Source of the DNA: Glandiceps talaboti
Lineage: Eukaryota > Hemichordata > Enteropneusta > Spengelidae
Direction: 5' to 3'
Assembly (NCBI RefSeq): GCF_964340395.1
Contig: NC_135569.1
Location: forward strand, 16,186,019 to 16,196,018
Length of the DNA: 10,000 nucleotides
Shown here: positions 1 to 7,768 of the stretch, in pieces
Numbering within the stretch: position 1 is the stretch's first letter
How the letters are laid out: each line of letters begins with the position of its first letter
Notes under the pieces: model-generated
What the model was told of the DNA's origin: nothing
The model's database searches: none
What the model saw: only the letters and a program-made list of their open reading frames with translations
Position numbers and translations under genes: made by a program

Positions 1-211
1 CCTTTTTGACATGGTGGCTCTCAGGCTATGTTCAAACTGCACTCCCAGACTACGGACTCTTTTACCATTGGATAAGATTGGTAAGAATCAAATATGAACA
101 CTTTCAAGATCAAACTGAAGACCCCTCTGTTCAAAAATCCATCATTGACTAGAACTATGATTTTTAGCACAACTGAACTGAGGTTCAGTAGTGCTATATG
201 GATCGCCCGGC

Positions 212-247
<36 letters not shown>

Positions 248-273
248 GCCTGTCTGTGTATGTGTGTGTGTGT
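212..273. repeat. (TCTG)n then (TG)n compound microsatellite
   Basis: About eleven TCTG/GTCT units run from 212 to 257 with one CCTG interruption near 248-251. A TG/TATG tract follows to about 273. Open frames across it on both strands (Cys-Leu-Ser-Val and Asp-Arg-Gln-Thr repeats) are repeat translations. Confidence 0.95.
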
Positions 274-1340
274 ATGACAGGTCGTTCCACGTGTTGTGTA
301 AATGAAACCAATTAAGGTGATGATTGTCACCAAATATCCAACGATATTGACAATCTCTACTCTTTGTATAGTTAACATCCACTGTCCATTTTGAATTTAA
401 ATGCCGAAACATGTGGGGTCAGTATGTCTTCTATTTTAGCTAGTTACATATGGCCAATATTTCCTTCTATTGACATTACAAGGACCAATTAACCACTTCT
501 TCTTGTAGTTTTATATGTACGTACATAATCCATTAATCTGTTTTAAATGTACCCACTACTATCAAACATATGCTGACAGATAGGCCTGAACGGCCATACG
601 TTGAACCTGTCGGTTACTATCCAGTAATGGTGACAGTGTAATGCAAGGCTCTGCCCGCACCGATCAGTTGAGAATTAAAATACATGTGAATACCTGTGAG
701 GGATAGACGAGTTTGACCTTTCGCTGTGAAAATAAGCTGTCAATACAAATTCATTTATTGATAAGATGACCTCGCTTGAACTTTCAACATATACAGAAAC
801 GAGACGACCCTGAGAGACAACTGACTAACTCGATTTTACCTTGGATGTGAGTACTTTACTAAAGGTAAACCTGTGGGACATGGTTTGAAAAGGGTGATGT
901 TTGCTCACAAATATTTTGTTTTTTGTCCTGGCATTTGCCTATTCGTCAATATCATGAGAGGTTGCAAAATGTATCGACAGAAATGCCAGCAAACACTCTA
1001 ATGGACGTATGTTGGGATCTGGTTTAACATTTTAGTTTTCAGTCAGTTCACTCGTCCTGATTATGCATCACGTAACATCACAATCACTCCTGGATACCTG
1101 ACATCAACGAACAACTCTAACTCGTGTCTGATAGAAAGTTTTCAAATGACACAGGAAAGATGTCAATTCCCAAATCTAACTTTGACTTTCTGCTCTCCTC
1201 GCATAATGATAAAGACCCTCCTAATCGATTGTCAAGTTTATTAATAAACTTTGGTGATTTTTTGTGATTCATTAGATATTACACCATGCACATATTTGAT
1301 TTTGTTATTTTGTTTTGTAAGGTCGAAGGTTGCATTATTC
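274..1340. other. Unique AT-rich DNA, no gene seen
   Basis: Frames are short and closed on both strands. No RNA gene, splice-bounded exon or transposon end is recognisable. The stretch is probably intergenic or intronic. Confidence 0.5.
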
Positions 1341-1358
1341 TCCATCGCATATGTATCA

Positions 1359-1471
1359 TGACGTCATCGTAAGATATGCATTGTGACGTCATCGTGTAAT
1401 ATGCATTATATGACGTCAACGTGTAATATGCATATATGACGTCATCGTATGACATGGTTTATATGACATCA
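1359..1471. repeat. Tandem array of CRE palindromes at 25-27 bp spacing
   Basis: TGACGTCA occurs at 1359-1366, 1384-1391, 1411-1418 and 1437-1444, and a one-mismatch copy TGACATCA at 1464-1471. Steps are 25, 27, 26 and 27 bp. The three gaps between the perfect copies contain ATCGT/AACGT, then TAATATGCAT or a close variant; ATGCAT is at 1376, 1401 and 1428. TGACGTCA is the full cAMP response element bound by CREB/ATF bZIP proteins (established). Whether this array acts as an enhancer is unknown. Confidence 0.9.
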
Positions 1472-1873
1472 TATTACATCACATTACATCTTATCATATC
1501 ATATCACATTGCATAACATCACATCACATAGCATCACTACGTCACGTCGCAACACAGCATGTCACGTCACATCACATCACATCACAACGTCATAGCATAC
1601 CACGTCACATCACATCACATCACATCGTATCATAGCACGGCACGTCACATCACGTCACATCACATCACAGCACAGCACAGCACAGCTTATCACAGGACAT
1701 CGTTCACATCACATCACATCACATCACATCACATCATATCACAGCACGTCACGTCACATCACATCACATCACACCGTTCGCATCACATCATATCACAGCA
1801 CGTCACGTCACATCACATCACATCACATCACAGCACAGCATGGCTTATCACATCACATTACATCACATCACAT
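1472..1873. repeat. Impure CATCA (ACATC) pentanucleotide satellite
   Basis: About 400 bases are dominated by the pentamer CATCA, with variants CATTA, CATAT, CAGCA and ACGTCA. It starts directly downstream of the CRE array without a unique spacer. A 47-base stretch at 1727-1773 is repeated exactly at 1781-1827, showing a recent internal duplication. The plus-strand open frame 1559-1927 encodes only His-Ile-Thr-Ser-His repeats. Confidence 0.93.
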
Positions 1874-1889
1874 AATAACACATCCCACC

Positions 1890-3620
1890 ATGTTTATTCT
1901 CTATTTTTTCATTCAACCCTTTGCTAGGGAGATCCACCTGTGTGTATATTTCACCTATTGACAGTTAGAATACTTCACAAGACTTTAAAAAGAAAATGCC
2001 ATTAAACTTTGCCGACAGTATGCCAACCATTTTAATCAATATAACATTGAATTCGGAACATGTGGTTTACCGATCCCATAGTTTCAGCCAAACATTCTAT
2101 AACTGCTTCCAATCGTACAAATCTCAAGGGGCTAAAATACACTTTACTCTTTAAATTACTAGCATGAACTCCTGCATTTCTGAAAGTTTCTAGTCGTATT
2201 GCGTTACCCACAGGTTTCAACAAAGTGATAACACCCAAAGCAAATAAGTCGTGTGACTGATCCAAAGATATATTTCTATTATATTGTATGTAAACGTGGT
2301 TTCATAGCGATAATAATCTATAAATTATGACTGTCAGGTTAGTTGGACAAAACAGCACATTTCATACGTAGAATTACTTGAGTTAAGGTAAACAACAACA
2401 AATACAAATTTGAATAATTGAAAACTTACATATGGAGATACTAATACACGATGGAACAGCCTTCCAAAAATGTCATAGACACACAACAAATACATTATAT
2501 TGATAATTATTACAATAAAATAAAACACAGGTTAACTTTGGTAGCCGTAGGTAAACTTCTAGAAGTAATTGAAGCCTCGAGGATGTGAGTAATCGCATTT
2601 CCCTAAAGCTTATTACACACACATGCTCGAGCCAAGTTAATGTGCGTCAGTAATGTAAAAGAAATGGCATTTAGACCAGATGTGATATACTATTTGGTAT
2701 ACCTTAGCATCATAGCATGGACATTAATAAATGCCTAGGTATTTAGCTTGTCACCATGACAACAATATATAAACAGGTTGATGAAATAATTGCTTATAGA
2801 TGAACTTGTATTCATCATGACTGATCAACCAATACAAATCTCAAATGTAATTAATTAAAATTCTCAATTAGAACTTTAAAAGAGAACAAAAATTAATTTC
2901 CAAAAACCAATTTATTTTGGAATAAATAAAGAAACAAAGGATATGCTCAATTCAAAACCATCTACCTCTTCATTACAGTACACTTTAACCTCAGAAAATC
3001 GTAGCAACCCCGCATCATATTACCCATGGAAACCGTTTTCCTAAAACGTAGGTTCTACGAATGTAGTGTTGCCGGGAGATCTTTTACTATCATATCTAAA
3101 TAACTCATTTTATCGACTATAGTCTCAGCGCCAAGAAAAGATAAATTTGCCAGTAATACCTGATAACATGGGTACTAAATTGAAAGGTGTTAATGAGTCG
3201 CATGTTGGTATCCAAATCTTGTTTTCATAAACCCAAAATGTTATGGCATCTTGAGTCAAGATGGTGGTATCATATTGACCTTTACCACGTGTCACTACAT
3301 AGCATTGGTCAGTAGATAAAGTCAGCTTACTACGGTTGGGATATTACTAGTACCCACAGTGCATTCTGGTTACGATAAAGAGACCTCACTTTATCTTTCT
3401 TCCCGCTATGTCCAGTTCTTAGTGAAATGTTAATAATATCGAATTGTATGAACGTTAAATAAAAATGTAAGATACAACTTACATAGGATACAGTCTAAAT
3501 AATGGTTACTGGGAGAGGGGTACTTCATCTTCAAAGAGTCAAACATTCACACCAAATTGATATAGTGCCCTAATTATCAATTGTCCGACGACAATAAGTT
3601 TCAAGCACTAAATGTAAAGT
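1890..3620. other. Unique AT-rich DNA, no supportable gene
   Basis: Apart from the X-box/TATA-like pair at 2750-2772, the content is plain. The longest minus frame (2032-2265, begun by TTG not ATG) is discussed under findings. A perfect small palindrome CTTGAGTCAAG lies at 3250-3260 and an E-box CACGTG at about 3284. Confidence 0.45.
2750..2772 (+). promoter_or_regulatory. RFX X-box-like motif followed by TATA-like sequence
   Basis: GTCACCATGACAAC at 2750-2763 fits the X-box consensus GTHNYY-AT-RRNAAC bound by RFX factors, which control ciliary genes in animals (established). TATATAA follows at 2766-2772. No convincing first exon follows: the nearest ATG frames (2780, 2801, 2817) close within about 13 codons. 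Promoter activity is therefore a guess. Confidence 0.2.
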
Positions 3621-3626
3621 GACCTT

Positions 3627-3660
3627 GGTGGGTGGGTGGGTGATAGGGTGGGTGGGTGGG
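3627..3660 (+). repeat. (GGGT)n tract with G-quadruplex potential
   Basis: Seven GGG runs start at 3630, 3634, 3638, 3646, 3650, 3654 and 3658, separated by single T residues apart from one TGATA spacer. Four GGG runs with one-base loops at 3646-3660 form the classic pattern of a stable parallel G-quadruplex. It forms the left edge of the long GTGA tract. Confidence 0.9.
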
Positions 3661-4078
3661 TGAGTGAGTGAGTGAGTGAGTGAGTGAGTGAGTGAGTGAG
3701 TGAGTGAGTGAGTGAGTGAGTGAATGAGTGAGTGAGTGAGTGAGTGAGTGAGTGAGTGAGTGAGTGAGTGAGTGAGTGAGTGAGTGAGTTAGTGAGTGAG
3801 TTAGTCAGTCACTCAGTCAGACAGTCGGTCGGTCGGACGGTCGGTCAGTCAGTGAGTGAGCGAGTGAGCGAGCGAGCGAGTGAGTGAGTGAGTGAGTGAG
3901 TGAGTGAGTGAGTGAGTGAGTGAGTGAGTGAGTGAGTGAAGGAGGGAGTGAGTGAAGGAGGGAGTGAGGGAGTGAGGAAGGGAGTGAGGAATTCAGTCAG
4001 TCAGTCAGTCACTCACTCACTCACTCACTCACTCACTCACTCACTCACTCAGTCAGTCAGTCAGTCAGTCAGTCAGTG
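3661..4078. repeat. Compound GTGA / CAGT / GGTC / CACT tetranucleotide tract
   Basis: Blocks in order: TGAG repeats to about 3804; a mixed TCAG and TCGG block to about 3855; TGAG/CGAG repeats to about 3939; GAGTGAAGGAGG-type units to about 3990; TCAG repeats; CACT repeats at about 4010-4050; CAGT repeats to about 4078. Neighbouring blocks differ by single-base changes in the unit. The GAGT and CACT blocks are reverse complements of each other. Translation gives only Ser-Glu-Gly or Ser-Val-Ser-Gln repeats. Confidence 0.93.
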
Positions 4079-4167
4079 CGCCTGTCAATTAATGGCAATC
4101 AGTGATATGTGCTCATATATGCGCCAGTCAGCGAGTCATTCCGACAGACAGGCCATGACAGGTAGGC

Positions 4168-4271
4168 ATCCATTCATTCATTCGTTCGTTCGTTCGTTCG
4201 TTCGTTCGTTCATTTATTCATTCATTCAGTCAGTCAGTCAGTCAGTCAGTCAGTCAGTCAGCCAGTCAGTC
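4168..4271. repeat. (ATTC)n-(TTCG)n-(ATTC)n-(CAGT)n microsatellite
   Basis: ATTC units at about 4168-4182, TTCG units at 4181-4210, ATTC again to 4228, then CAGT units to about 4271. It is separated from the preceding tract by about 90 bases of non-repetitive DNA. The TTCG block carries a run of regularly spaced CpGs. The open frame 3936-4340 spans both tracts and is repeat-derived. Confidence 0.92.
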
Positions 4272-4366
4272 TGCCAACAAGCCAACCAACGGTTTTCACT
4301 ACAAACAATCGAACCTTGCTGCTTCCCTAATCAAACCTAGCCGTACGTCATGTAAATTATGAGTAG

Positions 4367-4388
4367 GAATAGTAAAGGAATAGTAAAG
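4367..4388. repeat. 11-bp tandem duplication (GGAATAGTAAA x2)
   Basis: Two exact adjacent copies at 4367-4377 and 4378-4388, followed by GGAATTC. It is probably a replication-slippage product. Confidence 0.8.
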
Positions 4389-4538
4389 GAATTCAAAATA
4401 GAAATGACTCGTAATAACAGATAGTTGAATTCAACAAATTTATAAAAAATACTACGTATCGTTTCCGTTTCTGAATTCGCCCTTGAGTAGACCCATACAT
4501 TATATCCACCCTGCTATCTTTAAATTACCAACATGATA

Positions 4539-4596
4539 GACATTCACAACACCAGACAGGAAAAACAGACATTCACAACACGAGACAGGAAAAACA
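4539..4596. repeat. 29-bp tandem duplication, two copies
   Basis: Copies at 4539-4567 and 4568-4596 each begin GACATTCACAACAC and end GACAGGAAAAACA. They differ at one base (C or G at copy position 15). The high identity suggests a recent event. It ends about 20 bases before the possible propeller fragment. Confidence 0.9.
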
Positions 4597-4615
4597 GAAA
4601 ACTAATAATTGATTT

Positions 4616-4852
4616 ATGACCATTGGCATTGAACAACTCGTCATTTTAAAGACGATGGCTGACATCTCAAGATGTATTAACGTCAAGAAAAACATTTCCT
4701 TTGGTCTCTGTTGCCAATATCGGGATCTCGTCGTATATAATATTGATGACGCAAGCGTGAAGAGAATCGTAATCAAAACTACGGAGCATGACCTTTCGGT
4801 GCAAGATGGAGACTTGTTAGTGACCTGCGTCACGTGTCATTACACTTCATAG
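4616..4852 (+). pseudogene. Possible beta-propeller (NHL/TRIM-like) coding fragment, probably decayed
   Basis: A 78-codon frame runs from ATG 4616 (with a TGA immediately upstream at 4610) to TAG 4850. Its translation has alternating hydrophobic stretches of a propeller type: ISFGLCC (27-33), DLVVYNIDD (37-45), KRIVIKT (49-55) and HDLSVQDGDLLVTC (58-71). The order short strand, VYN-D-turn, strand, then DG-turn plus LLVT recalls NHL-type blades in invertebrate TRIM proteins. Similar-looking sequence (TIHVNETCTGSLF) continues after the stop in another frame at 4855-4893, as expected for a frameshifted relic. There are no catalytic or zinc-binding residues to fix the family, no convincing splice sites, and chance cannot be ruled out. 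The resemblance is by eye only. Confidence 0.22.
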
Positions 4853-4909
4853 GCACTATCCATGTCAACGAAACATGCACGGGAAGTTTGTTCACCAGGT
4901 GTCACTAAT

Positions 4910-6480
4910 TAGATAAACAATTTCTCAACATCCTGCTATCCGACACACGTCAAATAATATGAATATTCCTGGTAACTAGGTTCACACGGTAGTTCAGATC
5001 ATACACGTTCAACCTTGGCACCCCCCCTACATTCGGTATCTTGTGTCGGCTTCCTTGTGTTTTGAAATTCGACTCAGTTATCGCACTTCGATTATGTGTG
5101 GGCTTTAGAATCTTCGGTTTTTAAGTATAATCACTTTTATGAACACTCACCAAATCAGGTGACACCACAGTGGGATATTGGTAAAAGTTCAAGTAATTAC
5201 GTGAATAGTACGGTATTTTGTAAACATGTAATGAGATGCAATTTTCTTTAGTAATTTGCAGTGTGGTAACTTTAATCTACTTGAAATCATTTCATTAACA
5301 ATATAGTGAGATTCAAAACCAATTGGCAACAGAAACTTTACAGTTCTTTACTACCTTTTGAAAGTGTTTAGTAATTAGTCAGGGTATTTTAGAATATAAC
5401 ATGAGCCTGCGGACTTGCAATAGTTGAGTGTATTATAAGTACACACCACTAGATATACAATGTAAGCCGATAAGATGTCACGCGAAACTTATATCGTGGT
5501 ACTTTAAGTTATCTGGAATGCGGAAAGGATTCAGCGCCTATTTAGCTCCTACAAGGGATTATAATCAGTATCGTCCACTCTCAAGTTTAAAGGCACCGTT
5601 ACTTCTCAAGTTAGATTACCTTATAAATTGTAGACATATTTAGTCAACCAATTATACATCAGTTTTACCGACATAGAAAAAGGGACGTTATGTTTGGCGA
5701 TAACTATTACACGAATGTAGTTTCAGACAGAATTATTCGATTTTAATATCTCCCTTGGTGTGATTTATAGACTAGAGTCAGAGTCGTGTGAATAAACTTA
5801 TGAAGAAGACAAATACACCCACGGTCTTCTATTTTAACTGTACATGAATTTATCTCGACGTTCACTTCTGGGAATGCACATTATTATGATTTACGTTCAC
5901 ATTATTAAGTCTAAATTTAAAATGTGGCATTGGTACTCATGAAATAATAAACTAAGGGGTGAAATAGAAGCCTGATACTGTACACTGACACTTGACCCTT
6001 CGTCATATAATATAGGAAAACTTATACGGCCTCGTTATCGACGACTACATCAATGACATCAAATTTTTGGCGCAATATAGCGATTGTTAGGTCGTTAGTA
6101 GCTGTTACTGTCTTGTTCACAATTATGATAAGTTAATGAATAGGGCGGTAATTGTGGTTCCCGCCTTTTAATTAGTGCGTTGCAAAAGCTATACAAATAC
6201 ACAATATTAATCAAATATCGAATTCTCACTCAAGCGCTTAATTGTGCTTTGTGTAAGCCATGGTCCATTTCCCGTTTGCTTTGTTACCCTGATCGTACGA
6301 TATGTACCACTATATTCATTTTGTCTGTCACAATTAGAATTTCTTTCCAATTTTTGCCAAAACTGGCATTAATTTGACATTGTATCTTGTTCAAACCATA
6401 ATGGATATAAAATAAACTGCACGATACACTTCAGAAAAAAGTACCTCTCCTAGAAAAGTATACTCCATAACACCTCAACA
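4910..6480. other. Unique AT-rich DNA, no gene seen
   Basis: Open frames at 5428-5643 and 6180-6377 start with GTG or TTG, have no recognisable domain and are probably chance. E2F-like octamers occur at 6066-6073 (TTTGGCGC) and near 6158-6165 (TTCCCGCC). A C7 run is present near 5022-5028. Confidence 0.5.
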
Positions 6481-6493
6481 AAAATGAGTTTGT

Positions 6494-6575
6494 CCAATTA
6501 CAAGGTCAAGGAGACACAGTGTTCTACGTTTCGATTTACTCCTTTGCTAGTCACACTAATGGCTTATCAAGATAG
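6494..6575 (+). promoter_or_regulatory. Possible upstream elements: CCAAT, nuclear-receptor half-site, paired GATA
   Basis: CCAAT lies at 6494-6498, CAAGGTCA (an extended nuclear-receptor half-site) at 6501-6508, and two opposed GATA motifs (CTTATC at 6563, AGATAG at 6570) follow. They lie about 390-470 bases before the ATG of the Fn14-like exon. Each is short and common by chance, so the call rests only on clustering and position. Confidence 0.15.
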
Positions 6576-6654
6576 TCTGTGTTTCCTTGTTCTTTTATTT
6601 CTCACACCACATGTGAAATATTGCTAGCAGTCTTCGTATCTAGGTTAAAAGCAA

Positions 6655-6939
6655 ATGTCATTCCATACACTTTACAGACGTCTGTCAAAACGTCGAGTTG
6701 AACATTTCGCGCGTAAATCTAGTACTGGTTTGGTGCAAGTTCTTTTAATTTACATATTAGAACATTTTATCGCGTACAAATTGGCGGACAAGCTGTTGCG
6801 ACTCAACGCGCAGGCGCCCCACAGACACGGCTGTACATATGTCGGATTGTTCACGGTTGTTATGTTATGGTTACCAGGCAAGCTGATCCTTCAATTTCAA
6901 AACTCTAAGGTCTGTATTTATCAAAAATGGGCGAACTAA
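6655..6939 (+). other. Open frame upstream of the Fn14-like start, possible uORF
   Basis: A 94-codon frame runs from ATG 6655 to TAA 6937 and ends 27 bases before the receptor ATG, in the same frame. The translation is basic at the N-terminus (RRLSKRRVEHFARK) with two hydrophobic stretches near residues 26-40 and 63-80, but I recognise no family. It overlaps the CpG-rich putative promoter. It would act as an upstream ORF only if transcription begins before 6655; otherwise it is a chance frame. Confidence 0.12.
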
Positions 6940-6960
6940 CACCCTGCCATTCCGGAGGAG
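6661..6960 (+). promoter_or_regulatory. CpG-rich putative promoter / 5' UTR of the Fn14-like gene
   Basis: I count about 18 CpG dinucleotides in these 300 bases, against roughly 4-5 in the 300 bases before them. Motifs by eye: CGCGCAGGCGCC at 6807-6818 (11 of 12 to the NRF1 consensus), GTTACCAGGCAAG at 6870-6882 (one mismatch to an RFX X-box) and TTCCGG at 6950-6955 (ETS core on the minus strand). There is no clear TATA box near the ATG. The transcription start is unknown, so part of this may be transcribed leader. The cluster sits directly upstream of the only convincing coding exon, which supports a promoter role. Confidence 0.4.
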
Positions 6961-6966
6961 GCTAAG

Positions 6967-7135
6967 ATGACGAAAGGGGATATATTCTTGTTGGTGTATA
7001 TTTTACTGATGGTTACGGCCGCTACAGAGGCTTGCAATGCCGGAGAGGTACTGGATCCAACTCTCAAAAAATGTATCAGTTGCAAGATATGTGAAGAATT
7101 CCCAACCTCTTCGATCTGCAAACAATGCTTGACGA
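6967..7135 (+). CDS. First coding exon of an Fn14-like (TNF receptor superfamily) receptor, partial
   Basis: Seen: ATG at 6967 with A at -3 and an in-frame TAA at 6937, so the frame starts here. Residues 5-22 are hydrophobic and end in TEA, a plausible signal peptide cleaved just before Cys23. Six cysteines follow at 23, 36, 39, 42, 51 and 54, with gaps of 12, 2, 2, 8 and 2 residues. Family knowledge: this is the spacing I recall for the single domain of Fn14/TNFRSF12A, which binds the ligand TWEAK; BCMA/TACI domains are close but use gaps of 3 where this has 2. By analogy the disulfides would be 23-36, 39-54 and 42-51. The exon ends after the first base of codon 57 (phase 1) at GA|GTGAGT. 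Reading through would add a His-Pro repeat and stop at 7306, which is intron. Inference: a secreted or type I membrane TNF-family receptor whose membrane segment and TRAF-binding tail are in later exons, not found here. A soluble protein cannot be excluded. Confidence 0.68.
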
Positions 7136-7143
7136 GTGAGTAT
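7136..7143 (+). other. Splice donor of the Fn14-like exon (intron 1 start)
   Basis: GTGAGTAT follows the sixth cysteine and two more residues of the domain. It matches the metazoan donor consensus GTRAGT and splits codon 57 after its first base (phase 1). Phase 1 introns are common between extracellular modules of TNF receptors. No matching acceptor and exon 2 could be recognised downstream. Confidence 0.65.
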
Positions 7144-7154
7144 ACTAACTGTTC

Positions 7155-7194
7155 CCCACACACCCATCCCCACCCCCACCCCCACCCCCACCCT
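7155..7194 (+). repeat. C-rich hexamer microsatellite (CCCCCA)n in intron 1
   Basis: After CCCCACACACCCATCC there are about four to five CCCCCA units, ending at CCCTCATG. The tract begins about 20-30 bases after the splice donor. The minus strand is G-rich with several GGGGG runs and single-base T loops, so it has G-quadruplex potential; the plus strand and the transcript would be C-rich. Frames across it give His-Pro or Pro-Thr repeats and are not taken as coding. Confidence 0.85.
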
Positions 7195-7768
7195 CATGAT
7201 AGCTTTCAAAAAACTAGGGGACTTGTACCGAGCAGTCATGGATTGTCGAAGAATACATTACACCACACATTGCTGTACAAATATTCTGTCATGCAGGGCA
7301 TGTTTTAACACATGCACCATAATCACCTCACGATCGCATCATTTTCGTGTTTTTCTATATGCAGTGACTAAAACGTATCTACTGCAAACTAGCCAAGAAT
7401 TCTGAAATATTTCAAAAATTGCTTTTGCGCAGCACACATAGTGAATATTTCGAGATCACAAAATATTTTTGCATCAGAAACGATGATAGCATTTCCAGTC
7501 GCCAAAACATTGGCCATACGACGACGCAAATGATTTATGGACTTTCATGGTTTTATATTGTCATTATCATTGAAGAATTCTTAATAATATTCAAGGCCGG
7601 TCTTCGTGCATTAGCCGTAGATTGTAAAAATAGACAATCTCTTGGGAAATACTGATTATGATTATAGCAACTGAATTCGATATCGTGCCTCACTACGTAT
7701 TTCACAGCAAAACTCATTCCGTATATGATCTTACACTTGTAGTTCTGCCGCTATAGCTGAATTTGACT

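Noticed and set aside
21-412. Overlapping frames on both strands across 21-412
   Set aside because: All cross the TCTG/TG repeat and translate as Asp-Arg-Gln-Thr or Cys-Leu-Ser-Val repeats.
1559-1927. 122-codon plus-strand frame rich in His, Ile, Thr and Ser
   Set aside because: It is a translation of the CATCA pentamer satellite, which is read open because its period contains no stop in that frame.
3936-4340. 134-codon plus-strand frame with Ser-Val-Ser-Gln and Ser-Leu-Thr-His repeats
   Set aside because: It runs through the GTGA/CAGT/CACT/TTCG microsatellites; the only non-repeat part is about 30 residues without recognisable features.
4573-4833. Minus-strand 86-codon frame opposite the possible propeller fragment
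   Set aside because: The plus-strand reading has the more protein-like pattern; the minus reading is a Ser/Leu/Thr-rich shadow that also includes part of the 29-bp duplication.
6936-7163. Minus-strand 75-codon frame opposite the Fn14-like exon
   Set aside because: It is the antisense shadow of a frame with a signal peptide and a conserved cysteine pattern on the plus strand.
7003-7405. Frames through the CCCCCA tract, including a His-Pro extension of the receptor frame to 7308
   Set aside because: A strong splice donor at 7136 removes this sequence, and the extension is microsatellite-encoded with no domain after it.
7419-7655. Frame with hydrophobic run WFYIVIIIEEFLIIF, considered as the membrane exon of the receptor
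   Set aside because: Two glutamates interrupt the hydrophobic run, the frame begins with TTG, and no acceptor of the right phase was found before it.
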